Below are positions 38,159 to 51,842 of a stretch of DNA of 64,000 nt, piece after piece. How positions within the stretch are numbered: the stretch's first letter is position 1; each line of letters opens with the position of its first letter. The notes below the pieces were generated by a model that was given only the letters and a program-made list of their open reading frames with translations, was not told the origin of the DNA and ran no database searches. Origin of the DNA: Adineta ricciae (Eukaryota > Rotifera > Eurotatoria > Adinetida > Adinetidae); contig CAJNOJ010000024.1 of the NCBI GenBank assembly GCA_905250025.1, positions 620,001-684,000 of the forward strand, in the 5' to 3' direction. A program made the position numbers and the translations under genes.

Positions 38159-39641
38159 TAAGAAGAAATCTTTCGTTTGTTTGTTTGTGTTTTTTTTTCT
38201 TCATTTTCTCACTTTTCTGTGATATTTTCGTTTCTTTCCTCATCATTATCTTTCTTTCGCTTCATAAAAGACAACAACAGTAGTAGATGTTCGTACAATT
38301 CTTTGGCTCCTCTCCATTTTTTTTTATGTACATCTAATTATATTACGCGTCTTATCATTGATCTCTTCTTCCTTTGTTCTTTTTTCTGTTTATTTCAATA
38401 ACAGTTTTCGTGTGCTCATTCTTTTTCTCTCATTCAGATTGTACAAAGAAAAAAAGAAACGATATATATTGCTGCTATAAAAATATTTATTTCTGTGTGC
38501 GTGTATGTTCAAAGGTTGACTTTCGTTCCCTTTCTTCTTCTTCTTCTTTCTTTTTGTCTCCTTTTGTATAGTGTGAGAGTGAGAGTGAAGGCGTAAACCT
38601 TGAAGAAAACATAATAGAACAATTGTGTCATTTTGTGCCTTCTTTTTTTTTCATTTGAATACTTTAATTTTACATTGATAACAAGGTTAAGTTTATTATT
38701 GTAAAAGAGAACAATTTTCAAGGAGATTTATTCGAATAATCCATTAAAGTCATCAACGATATGTCGAATTATGAAAGTGCAGGAATCAAACGTATGCCGT
38801 GCCATCGTGCACTTTACTTAAACTTATCGCAAAGATATGCAACGAACTAATCTTCTTCTTGGTGGTTTTTTTTCTTCTGTTGACAATAAAGATCGTGTGT
38901 GACATAAGAGATCGCAATTGATTTTCACTTTTCATTTCTTGTCGATGAACAACAAATATAGACACGCGTAAGACAGTAGAAGGTCAAGAATTTGACAGAA
39001 GAAGAAAAAAAAACAGGACAATGGTTGATGACAACAACATCAAATTAAGTCTAGAGGTCGCTGGTGTTTCTCTAGAGAATCGACTAAAAACTGTTTCCGT
39101 AAAAAAAAATACAGATACACAGAGAAAAATGAGATCCAGTACGTATATGTATATCAATGCTCAGATTGATTTCGTCTATGTACATTGTTTTCTTGGAAAG
39201 AAGAACGTGACGTTATATACAGATGAGAAGGAGAGGTTTGTTTCAAACAAGAAAATCACTGCATCCGACGTCGAAAAACAAAACAGAAAACGTATAACAA
39301 CACCGAGCAAGTTGAGAATACAACAATATGTACGTACGAATGAGAAAGAGGAACACAATGTAGGAATATACAAAATAATCGAAGATTTTTTAATGTTTTG
39401 TCGACATGTTTAGCAAAAGTAAACCCATCAACAGCAACTGACAATTGGATATATTGTAACGAAGAAAAGAGAGAGAAAAAACAAACGTGAACACAATATG
39501 CGTCTTTTTTTCCTAGTCTATTTATACATATACATAGATAGGTGGAGATCTTTTGTTTTCGCTTTTTTTATTTTAACAGAATGCATTCTATTCTTTATTT
39601 GTTATTTATATCAATAAATAGATTATTGAAATAGAAATTAA
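38159..39641. other. Convergent 3' region between NUAK-like kinase and GTF3C2-like gene
   Basis: About 1.5 kb of T-rich sequence, probably the long kinase 3' UTR (AATAAA at 38885-38890). It also contains the minus-strand gene's 3' end. A plus-strand frame at 39021-39413 begins with ATG but is lysine-rich low complexity and is not called. Confidence 0.45.
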
Positions 39642-42600
39642 TCACAAAACTTGCATACGTTGAAGACGTTGAGTTAATTTTTCCGACAGTGTTGAATCTG
39701 ATGTGGATAAACGAAATAAAAGAAAGAGACCGACTTTATCAGCGGAAGCGATCCAACCATGAGTGCCTGGATTAGGATTAAAGCGAATCTAGAATACAAA
39801 AAACAGATATGTCACTATAAACATCTGGAAAAAGATCATTCGTCGTTTACTTTGCGATATGTATGCACTTTGTGAGTTTCATCATTTTGAGTATCTACAT
39901 TACTACTTGCGTATTCCTGAAATAGAAACAAGTGTTCGAATGATTTAGAATGCTCCAGGAACGAGAACACGAATATGTCGATGGGAGTAAGAATGTACAA
40001 TGCTATTCAGATGATAAGACACAGATTAGTGAGATTAGAATAGCTCGTACGCATTTCTGGAATATCAACACAAACTTTTCGTTTGTATTGAATTCTCGTG
40101 ACACATTGGTTTCTTATCACATACAACTTTCGAAAAACAAAAACGAATTTTTGCACTCAAGATAATTACCGTTCTTTCAATAGCAATCTGCACACAATAT
40201 TGACCAGTGGGACTTTGGTTGTATTCTACAATCGAAGAGAGAATGATTCAAATAGATATTAGTCGATATATTTACGTTGCATAGAAGGATCTCCAGGCTG
40301 GCCAGTACCAGGACCAGTTAAATACGTGGATAATTTCGCTACGCACTAGAAACGAACAAATATGTCGTTGTTTTCAACAAGGATTCGTTTGTCTTACAGC
40401 ACTGGGTCGAAATTTCGGATTACTTTGAGGCCATGTTGTTGGATCTCCACGTGAAATCCACACCGTACCTGAACAAAATTTTGATTCTAGATTACAAAAT
40501 CTGAAACAGTCGTATCTTTACCATCGAGATCAGCATAGGCAACTGAATCGATCCATTCGGAGTAATCCAAACTAACAATTTGCCATGCTGATAACATGGA
40601 TGTTGGCATATGATTAGGAATATTCTGACCCGGTAATAAAATCGAATGCGTCGGCACCGAAAGTAATTCATTTTGATTACTAAAATCAAGTTCAGTCAAT
40701 TTTCTTCGAATCTTAATATGCTTCCACTTACTTGGCATGTGCACAGCCAGCATATAGTGTATCGTGAAATATTGATGATGCAAATTCGCTTGCATTCGAC
40801 CAATGACGATAGCAGAAAATATTCTCATCTCGAGTTGTCCATACTCTATGAAAATAGAAAAGCAAAGTTGAAATTAGTCGCTTTCAAGAAATGTTGCATG
40901 ACATACGTCCAGGATTGTTTGTTTTTCAAACTAATTGCAATTAAATGTTCCGAATTTCTTAAGAATTTCACATCTTGTATATGAGTATCTTCTATGAAGA
41001 ATCTTCTCACAGGATAAATCAATGAGCAATTGGTTGTCTAAAACAGAGATTCGTCGTTGTTTTCATTGTAAAATGAAAATGTAACGTTTTACTTGTTCAA
41101 CTAAGGATTTCGAATTTAGTTCCCACATGAGAACAATTCCATTTTCATATCCGGCACATAACTTATTCGGATTTTCATGACACCAATCTAACGCTGTACA
41201 TGAACCATATTCGGCACAACCAATACTACCGTCTTTGCGACGATTCAATGGTGGAACTAGTTGAGCTCCACTACTGATGGTACATAGATTTCTCGATGCA
41301 CCATGAGGAACACCGAATATCAAGACAATTCCTTGACTCGTACCGATTGCTAGATAACTTAAACATGGATCATTCACAGCTGGCCGATCGGGTAACCATT
41401 TCAGACATGTCACTTGACCGAAATCAGCAGCGACAGTTACGTGTAGATTAGGCACGTGCAGACTTTGTCTTAGCCGGCCACAATTAAGTATTAAAAGTAA
41501 AGTTGAACCAGGCGGAGAACGACGATCAGCATTAGCATAATTTCCGTGTAATTGATTGTTCGCATCATAGGACCATTGTTCAAGTGCGAGAGCGACATAT
41601 TGACTACCGATAACATCGACACCACGTGGTAGCCATTCAATACAACGAATAGGACGGCCAACGTTGAGGACAATAACATGCGAAGCAGCAAAACTATCCA
41701 ACGGATTGAGAAATCGATCGCAGGAGAGCATCTTCAATTAGAGAAACACAGAAAAGATTTAAAAATCGCGAATCTGTGTGTGACCTACTCGAACACGTAA
41801 ACAACTAGCACCATTACTTAAGCAAGCAGCTGACTCATTTTCAGGTATGAGTTGTCCGATGATAGTCGATGGTGCTGAAAATGGTATACGACCATTAGGT
41901 GGAAATTTGTATCTACCAAAAGCAGCACGAAAGGCTCGATCATTGATGCGACAAGGATCCTCTACAATTGCGTATAGAAAAACACATTCAATCTACATGT
42001 TTGCTTATGTTACCTGGACATATATCATGTGAATCATCATGATAAAGTTCTAGATGATCGCATACACTGCTCACCGATGAAAATGGAATGCCACAAAATT
42101 TACAAATTGCCATAACTAAAAGAAGAGATTTTGTTTCAAGACAGAAGCAAAGACGGTGAAATCGTTTTACCAGGTCCTAGTGGACAATCCGTTTTCAAAT
42201 GTTCTTTTAATTTTTTCAATGCTGTAAACTGTGTTTTTCCTCGACATCGATGACATTGAACAGCACCTTCCGTACGTAAGCGTGTATTGATTTCTTGTTC
42301 CTGTTCAGGCAACAAAGAATCAGTAGCGAATTCAATATGCTAGACAAACAAGAAGCAATTCCAAATCGATTCCGATCCGAGACAATGATCTGTCTACCTC
42401 TCTCATTCTTGAACGAGCAAGTTCAGCCAATTCACTACTGATATCCACACCACGTGGCGCTGATATAGCAGTATTTTTGTTTGGATCATTCTAAAGATGA
42501 CAATAGGTGAACAATCTTGCAATTTTATGATCATTGATATTCTCATTGAATTGACATTTACCATGTCATAAAACATCTCATTGACATTCAAACGTAGAAA

Positions 42601-43992
42601 ATATTTACTTTTATCATTTGATCGTGAAGAACAACTGGACTAGTCATTGTCGGAGTTAATGTTGCACCTGCTGGATTGATTAACGGGTGTTTGACATAGT
42701 TGCCGAGGGGTGTTGCTGGCCCTTCAGACGATTTCGTTTTCGGGGGTCGACCACGTTTGCGCTAGAAGTATTCTGTGAGAACAGATTTGGTTCGTTAGAT
42801 TCGAACATACCTTAGGATCATTATCATTCTGATCAGATTTGATAATTGGTAATGACATATGTTGATTTAACATTATTGGTGGAATATTGTACGTGTCGAG
42901 CGCTCGGGGTGAAACGCCTGACGCCATCGTTATCATTTGATTCATCATTTGGGGTGCTGGTGGTGTTAAATCGTTGGAATTCTTCTTTTTCTTCTTCTTT
43001 TTTGAGTTCGGTGTTCCACCGGATGCTGTAGCGGCAGGCTTGCGTGAAACGTCAATTTTATCTACGTTTACAGCGCTACCTTCTTCTGTACCCTTGAAAA
43101 TAAAAAAAGAATAGAGTCACTCGTCATTCGTTTTCTTTCGTCGAAGCAAAACTTACATGTCGAGCTAAATGTGTCCGCAACGAACTTCGATCAGCTAATT
43201 CACTTCCACACATAAGACAACGAAAAAATGCTTTCGGATAAGGAGATTTCGTGCATGAATTGTATAAATGATAACGTATGCCTTCTTTCGAAGCAAAATC
43301 AACTGTACAAAATGGACAAACGAAACGTCCTTCACGAAATGTTGCTTGTCGTATGACATTAAAATGCGGCAGATCAGGATATGAGAAAAGTCCAGACTGG
43401 TGTCGTATATGAGACCATGCTTGTGGAATAGGAATCAATGCTAACATATCACGATGAATTTCAGCTATATCATGTTGTGTCTTCACCGTTGTTTGTGATT
43501 CATCTTTCTGCTGTAGCTGTTGTTGTTGTTGCGTTTGTTGAGGTTGAGATTGATCAATATCCACTGATGTTAGCTGAGGATCTGTATCCATTGGAACAGA
43601 AGACGAAGAAGGTACAGTAACAAGAGGTAATTGAGATGGTTGATCATCTGGAATATCTTCATCGAGTGCTTGATCATGAGCAGTAACTTGTTGTTCATCG
43701 TGGACTTGTTCATCAGTTGGAAGAGCACCGACTGATTCATCATTCGGATTAGTATCTACAGTTGCGCCACCACCTGTAGCAATTAAATGCATTAAACCAC
43801 TGGAATCGATTGCATTTTGTTGTGGATGATCATCAGTAGCCCTGAAAAATACGATGATTTTCTTTGTGTTCTTTCAAAATGTATGATTTACCATGGCCAT
43901 TCGTTTGCAGTTGGCTCTTGTTGGTTCGATGATGACTGTTGTACATCACCAATTGAAGACATATGATTTGAAGGCGAATCTGGATCAGCCAT
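39642..43992 (-). CDS. TFIIIC subunit 2-like WD40 protein with zinc fingers and AT-hook
   Basis: Likely a subunit of TFIIIC, which recruits RNA polymerase III to tRNA-type promoters. It starts MADPDSPSNHMSSIGDVQQS. A long acidic, Gln-rich region is followed by two C2H2-like fingers (FVCPFCTVDF...; FFRCLMCGSELADRSSLRTH) and an AT-hook (KRGRPPK). A further Cys-rich segment follows near 42070-42300. The C-terminal half is a WD40 propeller: VGRPIRCIEWLPRGVDVIGS, FGQVTCLKWLPDRPAVND, YLAIGTSQGIVLIFGVPHG, GSCTALDWCHENPNKLCAGY. The end is FNPNPGTHGWIASADKVGLF and LTQRLQRMQVL. The propeller and its end resemble GTF3C2. The N-terminal fingers are unusual for that family, so the assignment is by WD region only. 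Confidence 0.72.
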
Positions 43993-44891
43993 TGATTTTG
44001 GTCACCGATTTTTTTACAGCATTTGTCTTTGATCAAATTCCTAATAAATAATGACATAGTGAATCATCAAGTCGACAATAAAACGATATTAATTGATGTG
44101 TTCAATAGATTAGGACAACGTGTCTTCACTCTCTTCTTCTTTTTCTTTCTTTTCTTTTTCTTTCTCTCTTTTTCTTCGCACACGACTTTTCCGAAAATCC
44201 AGAACAGAAGAGCGAGATACACATACACACACGCAGAAAGAGAAAGAGAAGAAAAAGACTCGTTTTTTCGCTCCTGCTTTTTCCTCTCGTCGTTTGGTTT
44301 GTCTGTTCGTCTTTTTCACTCTCGCACAGATGTTAAATATCTCTTTCCTGCCTCATTGGTAACTGTCATCATTACTATTAACCCATACTTCGTCGTTCTT
44401 CCTTGGGAAGGTAGCTGAGAGAAGGATTGAAAATATGATGGAAAAGAATCAATACAATCGAATACGAAAAAAAACGATATCTACTATTCAACAGTGAAAA
44501 TCAGCGAACAAACCGACGAAAGATATAGAAGAAGAAAAAAAGCATGAAGAAAGGGAAGAAGAGAGGCGCGTAAGAGTAAAAGGTTATTGTTTTGCCATTT
44601 ACGTTGACATTGATACTCTTCATCAGAAATGACAAAAAATTTTCGAAGAAAAAAACTTCTTTTTTCTTAATGAAATAAACGAATTCTTGCCGAATGTAAA
44701 AAATTCCATTTAAAATGCATTACTTTAGTGCATAAGTGTGTTGCATTCTTGTTGGTTCACGTCGAGCCAATCAGATATCGGAGATGAGTTGCTAGCTCTA
44801 GCCATCTTATTATTGAAAGTCATGATAATAAGAGATCGGAAATACCACATATAAACTTAATTCGATTGTTTACATTTCTTTTTCAGACGAT
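43993..44891. other. Divergent spacer, GTF3C2-like (minus) and BTB-Kelch (plus)
   Basis: About 900 bases upstream of both genes. It has a strong pyrimidine tract at 44125-44180 and a GA-rich block near 44230-44255. No coding sequence was recognised. A splice acceptor (ctttttcag, AG at 44885-44886) ends 5 bases before the Kelch ATG. Confidence 0.45.
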
Positions 44892-46665
44892 ATGCGTGTA
44901 CCATACGCATCATCTTCTTCTCAAACCGACCTTGTTCATCAAAACTTATGTGAATATCTCGATTCTGGCACGTATTGTGATTTAACTTTGATAGTTGGCT
45001 CTGAAAGGTTTCCATGCCATCGGATAATCCTTGCCAGTTCATCCCCGTACTTTCAAGCGCTTCTTACTCACATGTTCAAGGAAAACGGTCTCAGTTCGAT
45101 CGAACTACATGGTATTGAATCGCAAACATTCGCAATTCTCCTTCGTTATATATACAGTGGTAAAATCGAGCTCGATGACAAGAATGTTCAAGATTTATTC
45201 ATTGCCAGCGATATGTTTCAATTGAATGAAGTTGTTCAATTTTGTTGTCATTACTTATCAATAAGTTTAAATGAACAGAATGTCATTGATGTGTGGAAAT
45301 TAGCGAATGAATTAGAATGCCTATCTTTGAAAGCGGATGCTGAACAATATCTAATAACACATTTTCGTAATTTACTTAAACTTGATCTGATAAAATCAAT
45401 ACCGCGTGATTTGCTAATCACAGCCATTTCAAATGATAATCTCATCGTTGATAGCGAACAACAAGTCTTCGAGGCAATCTTAATCTGGTATTGTAATAAT
45501 CTGGATCAGCCTGTCGAACAACTACTTGATAACGTTAGATTTGAACTTATATCAAAAGAACATCAAAATATCATTCTACAACAAATTGAAATTGTATGTA
45601 CTTGAACCTAGGAATTCTTTCAATCATCTGTCTTTTTAGAAAAACCCATCGACAATACACCGCATCGAGCAGAGTATCCATCAACGTGAACGTTCATTGT
45701 GTAACACTTCCACTCGACGTGGTGCAAAGCAAACATGTTATATATTCGGTGGTTATGGTTTGTCTACCGACGATACAAATGCACATCTTTTGACATCATC
45801 CTATCGTTGTCAACTGCATACCAGTGATAGTCCAATATCGTATACAATCGAAATCGAACAAGTTCATGGCGATGAAATGCGCTATCCGCGAATGCATCAT
45901 CAAGCTGTTGCACTCGGTAGTTTAATTTATGTTGTTGGCGGTGAAGACGGTGATAATATTTTCAATTCAGTGGAAATTTTTGATCCATTGTCAAAAGTCA
46001 ATAGTAAACAGTGGACTCAAACAAGTTCCATGATGACTCCACGTTGCAATTTCGGTCTAGTCGCTTTAGATTCAAACACATTGTATGCCTTAGGTGGCCA
46101 TATTGGTGCTGACATCACATCGTCAATCGAACGATTCAATTGTAAAACTGACGAATGGATTCTATTACCGTATCGATTACAATCACCATGTTACGGATTT
46201 GCTTGTGTGCATTTAAATGGTTCGATCATCTGTATAGGTGGTTTTTGTGTATTTAATTTACCTGTGAAAACAACTGAAATTTTCAATACGACTACTGGTC
46301 AGAGTTATTTATGTACCGATATGTTTGAAGCGCGTGGATTTTGTTCGGCATGTCTTGACGAAGAAAGCGGGAGAATCTTTGTTTTCGGTGGTGCAGATGC
46401 TAATGGAAATGCTTTACGCTCTGCTGAAGTTTATAATACTTCCGGTTGCCGATGGTTTCCTTTGCCGCCAATGATATTCAACCGTATTAGTCCATGTGTA
46501 TATCGTGTCGGATATTTGATCATTGTTTTTGGTGGACGAACAAGTCTCGACCGACATTCCGAAATTCTTCGAACAGCTGAAATTTTCCATATCGAGAAAA
46601 ATATTTGGATAAGAATCAATGATGTTCCACTTCAAGTGTACGGAGCAGCAGCGATTCTTCGTTAA
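44892..46665 (+). CDS. BTB-Kelch protein (KLHL family), Cullin-3 adaptor
   Basis: Predicted substrate adaptor of a CUL3 E3 ubiquitin ligase. Two exons (44892-45593, 45640-46665) give 575 aa. The BTB domain, about residues 18-125, begins LCEYLDSGTYCDLTLIVGSE and includes CHRIILASSSPYFQALLTHM and LLRYIYSGKIELDDKNVQDL. BACK follows (LSISLNEQNVIDVWKLANEL; FEAILIWYCNNLDQPVEQLL). The second exon holds about five to six kelch blades with GG motifs: YIFGGYG, IYVVGGEDG, LYALGGHIG, ICIGGFC, IFVFGGADANGNALRSAEVY, IIVFGGRTSLDRHSE. The substrate cannot be predicted. The ATG lies 5 bases after a 3' splice site, so a short 5' UTR exon or a trans-spliced leader is likely. Confidence 0.93.
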
Positions 46666-47337
46666 ACTTATTGTTAATTTGTTTTTAAATGTGCCTATTT
46701 TTTATTAGTATTTAAATATTCTATTTTTGCAGCCGAAATAAAGAGAAAGCATCGATCCTTTGTTTTGAGAACGTGCGGTCTCAATAATTTCTTGCTCTAC
46801 ATAATGAAGGAGGGAAGAGAAAAGAATGCTAACTATTATTATTGGATACTTAGGAACTAAAAAATCTGGAACACTCAAAGCGAGAAATTGTCAAATGAAG
46901 GAGAACATTCTTGTTTCTGTGCGTACATTCGCGTGTCGTGTCGAATGGAAAAAAGAACAGAACAGAACAGAACAGAATAGAATAGAAAGAAGAACGTATA
47001 TTTTGTTTCGACTTCGCACGGCGTGGGAGCCGAGAGCAGTTTTTATCGTGTCACGCCGTAGCAAATCGTTGCAAAAGAAGCTATGACGCACACATCGCTT
47101 CTCTCGTACTGCGTTTGTGCGTTCTTATCACAAGAAAACAGGGCAATGTACCCGACCGCAAACAGCCGTTATTATATATATAGCTGGATGTGATATGTAG
47201 CCCAAGCTGGTTTTTAGTCATCGAGGATGAAATAATCTCTTGAATGATTAGAACGCTGTCCTACTTATTCATACGTTTGATTTCTTTCTTATAATGATAT
47301 GTAGATCAATCACACGCAAAAACGGAGCAATCAATTG
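46666..47337. other. Spacer with ACAGA microsatellite
   Basis: It contains aataaa at about 46737-46742 (Kelch poly(A)). A short tandem run of aacag/aatag units lies around 46957-46990. Pyrimidine-rich DNA with a tatatatata stretch (47172-47181) may be near the promoter of the next gene. No ORF was recognised. Confidence 0.45.
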
Positions 47338-48269
47338 ATGGATATGTGTCCTGTTAATGAGAAAATGACCAATGGTGTATCTAAGCCAAATTCAATGGAT
47401 CCAACGACATGCTCAATATTACTAGTGAGCCGATTTAAAACACGATCGTCATCACCACCGCCGCCAACCTCGCTTTCTGTATATGACTCCAGTGATGAAT
47501 TGGATGAATGTAATTCTCTTACTGAAGTTCAACGCGTAACGAATAAGAAATCACCAACGAGCCCATCAAAATCGATTATTCTTCCTGGCCCTGAACTTAA
47601 AAAGTCACAATCGGTAAAACTCACAAATATATCGCTCGCCGATTCAAGTCCAAAAAAAGCTGTTCGTTTTGCCGACGATTTCGGTTTAGCTCTAGATCAG
47701 ATTCGATTGATTAAAACCGATGAATTACCACGTGTTCCCAGTGGAGCCTTCAAAGATTTACAAATTTATGACTACGAAAATTCATTTAATTCCGAACGAT
47801 CCAAAGTAATCAGCTATATGCAACCACAATTTGAAAACCCGATTCATGCTATTGATTTTCACAATCGTCTTTCACAGCAGAAGATTCTTCTGGAACAAGC
47901 GAGTAAGTCGGTCAAAATTCGTTCTCATCTAATAATTCAATTATAGATGCTATTGATAATCGAATCTATGGCACTGTAAAACTGATTTCTTATGGTTTAC
48001 ATAAACGTGTGAAAATTCGTTTAACAGCCGACAATTGGTTGTCTTCGAAGGAGTACGATGCTTCTTATATATCAAATTCTTACGATAGCACCTATGATCG
48101 ATTCTCATTCACAGTCGACATCGAACGGCAGCGAATATGTGCTGGGAACAACATTCAATTTTGTCTTTGTTATGAACCATTCGGCGGTTCACAATATTGG
48201 GATAACAATTACCAACAGAACTATCGATTTGACTGTTTGTCAAGAATAATACCCGATTTTACTAGTTAG
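47338..48269 (+). CDS. PP1 glycogen-targeting regulatory subunit (PPP1R3 family)
   Basis: Scaffold that brings protein phosphatase 1 to glycogen and promotes glycogen synthesis. Two exons (47338-47902, 47947-48269). Residues near 105 contain the PP1-binding RVxF motif (KKAVRFADDFGLALDQI), the diagnostic PPP1R3 block. The C-terminal half is a CBM21 domain: FHNRLSQQKILLEQA, IYGTVKLISYGLHKRVKIRL, TADNWLSSKEYDA, RFSFTVDI, NIQFCLCYEPFGGSQYWDNN. The end QYWDNNYQQNYRF is the expected WDNN-xNY glycogen-binding motif. The N-terminal third is Ser/Pro-rich and probably phosphorylated. It is convergent with DNAAF5, 225 bases apart. Which vertebrate paralogue (R3B-E) is closest is not clear. Confidence 0.93.
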
Positions 48270-48494
48270 ATGAATGCAATCGAATGATCTGCGTTACTTT
48301 TCTAATCATGTGATTCTTTTCAATGATAGTATTTAGACCCTCTTGTTATTTTTGCTTTCCCCTTGTACAAATTCTTGTTTTCTTTAGATTTTTGAATATA
48401 ATCTGTAGACTAGACAAGTTTCTGTTCCTATTTTGTTCAGTATATTAAATATACAACAAGGAAAACAAAAAAGAACACAAGAGTTATCAATGAT

Positions 48495-51390
48495 TTAGTT
48501 GGATTGTTCAATTCGTTCGATAAGTGTGTCACACAATTTTTGATTACGATGCTTATGTTTGACATTTCGAATTTCGGTAATAAAACTTTCCGGTGCGCCT
48601 TGCAACTCTGTCGCGAATCGAACAATCGTATCTGAAAATATGAAAGTCATTGTTAGACATCAATTCGCTCGATCATTCATTTACCGAAAACGGCATTTTG
48701 TACTTGAGTATTTTGATCATCCATATGTATTAACAACACTTTCGCAATATCTTCCAAATGCGAACGGTAAAGTTCAGCATTAAAATCTCCATGGAACGCG
48801 TGAACATATGCATTCAATGTTGAACATACAGCAAGTCGAATATCATCATTGACATCATCTAAACGTTTGAGTAAGTCTGGATATGCTTTGTGCAATCGAT
48901 CGTTATCAATCGTTCGAATAGCATCGTCATTGGAAAATAGTGCTTGAAGAACGTAACAGCTGTTCATTCGAGTTAAACGATCGTCATCATCTAACATGCC
49001 CAAAACGGAAACAAAAATATCATTTGTCGATGATGAACACTATCGATTGAAAAAAGAGAAGTTTGCTTCAAAACGGTATGAACGTTTTCTTACCTGTTGA
49101 AAACTGAATGATTTCGCTTGGAACAATGACCACAGAGTAGCGATCGCTGTTGCTCGAATAGCACCAGCCGTCCGACCTGCTTTCCACTGCATATTCGGCA
49201 AAATACATTCGTTGATCAGCATCGTCAAGTACGGTGTTATTTCCGTATTCACATCCGGCTCATCGATGAATTGAAGTAAGCTAGCAATTATCAGTAGACA
49301 TTGATTGCGGACTTCAGGGTCACGCTCAGGATTCATTACTGTACGTAGTATGTCAACAATATCTTTCAGAAAATGTCGATTCGATGCACCTGAAATTCGT
49401 ATTTCTTTGTACTTATCGATTCGAGCGCGGTTTTGTTTCTTACCTGCTTGCATGATGAATGTTTCGAATATGAAACGTTCACGCGTGCTTCTTAACCAAT
49501 CATTGGACGTCTGTTTCAAATCGTCGAATAACTCGTGAGCATATTTTTCATAGAGATCGTGGACAGAACTGCTTCCGAATGTCTTCGACGCCAAAACATC
49601 TAATGTTTGTTTGCACTACACGAAAGAAAGACAGCGGAATATGAAATCACATGGGCGATGCTCAATAATATACTTGTTGCCTAAGTTCATCATTTTCAAC
49701 AATCGACAAAAGACTTAGGATGCATTTGAATATGCGGTATGCGTACGGTTCCAGTTGTTGTTGACATTTATCAACGAGAAGTTGACAGATTTTCAGAAGT
49801 TCACTTTGAACAGTTACTTGAAAATTATCTGTATATTCGGACTTGAGAATCATTGCTAATAGTTGATCTAGGATCGTTTGCGATTCGATAAGTTCTTCGC
49901 AAGTAACGCCTGTTAGAAGAGGAGCAATTAATCGAAGTAGACCTAAACTTGATGTTTGTTCAAAGTGTGGCCGAATTAGGTTAAACCAAGTTTTTATTGG
50001 TACGAAGTATCCGATGTAAATCAATGCTTGGTTCACCTGTTCACGAACAATCGTTTCATCATCAACGATCGCTTTCGAACAAACTTGAAGTGTATCTTCT
50101 AAGTGTTGAGTAATCGTTTCTTCCGCTTGCCAAACAAGAATTGCAAGTAATTGGGAAGCTTTTATCCGTCCTGAAACAACCCAATCAGTTAGATCATTAC
50201 GAATAGCAGGAAGAATTCGTATCAAATTCCGTTTAACCAATTCTCGGCAACCAAGATTCGGTCGTGTCACTAAAACAACATCAGAAATCGATATGATCGA
50301 CAGCATAGATTCTGCTATTCACTTACAATTCGGTGGATATTTTGTCGGCGAACGTGGAAAGTTGATTTGATCTTTCAAATCCTCTTCATTCTCTTTTTCG
50401 TATTTCAAACCTAAACCATATTCCTGTATAAATCATTTCAATTACTAACCTTTTCTGGTCAACTTACCAATATCCCACCAGAGTGAATCAGCTGCTTCGC
50501 GAATTTCTTCGATTTCATCGGTATAACCGGTTAGAAGAAGTGGTAACATCATATGAAAATATGAATATCGATCACGTAATTCGAGCATCCAAATACCGAT
50601 CACATTGATGACAGCGAGACGTACAGTACTTGTATGATCGAAGAATCTCTGCGCTAATGGCGAGACACTCTCTTCAACAGATTTATTATTGCCGTATCGA
50701 ACAACGTTTCCTTTTAATGAAAGACAAAACAATGAATTTCATATTTAGGAATGATCAACACTTACCTAATGCATTGATTGCTTCGACGCGTACCTTTGCA
50801 TGTTGGTGTTTCATTGTTTCAACGATCGGTTTAACGAGACTCTCCGACATGAGATGAAACCTTTCACGACATTTTTCCGCAAGTTTCGATGTTAATTCGC
50901 AGCTAAGTTTTCGTACTTCGGGATACGGATCAATGATCGTTCGTTTCAATATTGTAACCCATTCGTTCAAATACAATGCTAATTTGCTGCTATTTGGATA
51001 AATACGACAGAGTTCGAAGAGAATTGAGACAGATTTCAAACGAATTTCTTCCGATGGTTCGATAATATCATTCATACCCAGTCGTTGTACCAATGCTGGC
51101 ATGATGGAAGCTAACACTTTATCGATATTTGTTTCTTCGGTGCAATATTTCGTGATATACATAGAAATGTATGTTAATGCAAGATCACGATTCTTTTCAG
51201 CTGGATCAGAAAGGATTTTCAACATAGATTCCATAATGTTCGTCGGAGGATGCAAATGATCATCGGTTTCAGTCGTTGATAGTGTGGATTTAAGGTCATT
51301 GCATAAACTTTGAAGGGCTTTCTGTCGAGTAATTTTGTTCGGATCAGAAAGAAGAACAATATTTCGATTCATTTCGCTTTCAGTCAACAT
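48495..51390 (-). CDS. DNAAF5: Dynein axonemal assembly factor 5 (HEAT-repeat protein)
   Basis: Cytoplasmic HEAT-repeat factor needed to preassemble ciliary outer and inner dynein arms. Start ATG at 51390 (MLTESEMNRNIVLLSDPNKI); the upstream open frame has only a GTG. HEAT repeats run through the whole protein. Family-specific segments include IIDPYPEVRKLSCELTSKLA, FHLMSESLVKPIVETMKHQH, and AKVRVEAINALG. Further on are SVSPLAQRFFDHTSTVRLAV, LRDRYSYFHMMLPLLLTGYT, LGCRELVKRNLIRILPAIRN, DLTDWVVSGRIKASQLLAIL, ILPNMQWKAGRTAGAIRATA, and YPDLLKRLDDVNDDIRLAVC. The C-terminus ends DTLIERIEQSN. This order matches vertebrate HEATR2/DNAAF5 closely. Presence of an axonemal factor supports a ciliated animal source. 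Confidence 0.93.
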
Positions 51391-51842
51391 TTTGAAACGA
51401 AATTTATCTCTCTCAGATTTAGCGTTCGATGAAAGTGAGTTTAAGCGTTGAAAAATCCAGATATAACCATGACTTTCATTCACAACTGTTTCTTTTTACT
51501 TGTCGTCATGAAAACATTCTCAACCGCATGATAAATAGATGTCGCCTTATGACAGTTTCAAGAACAAAAGTGCAATGCTTCGGAATATGTTATGAACAAA
51601 TATTTCAGCACGGTTGTGAGCTGTCGACATCTATTTAATCAGTTTTTAAATGATTCTGTGCTACTCTCCATCGTTATTTCATATCGAAAGTAGCGTTGAA
51701 TATATCACTTATACCTTGCTTGGCTTAAATCATCATCCACACAAGATCAATCATATCAAGTAAATTAAGTCACTTTTTCACTTCATTTATTTATTTGGAA
51801 ATTTCCCAACATTCCCGTACAGTAATCAGTCGACTAAACTAA
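51391..51842. other. Divergent spacer, DNAAF5 (minus) and zinc-finger gene (plus)
   Basis: About 450 bases that must hold both promoters. Small frames here start from non-ATG codons and are not called. Confidence 0.4.

Noticed and set aside
39021-39413. 130-aa plus-strand frame with ATG in the kinase 3' region
   Set aside because: Lysine/threonine-rich low complexity, lies after a poly(A) signal of the kinase, no family resemblance.
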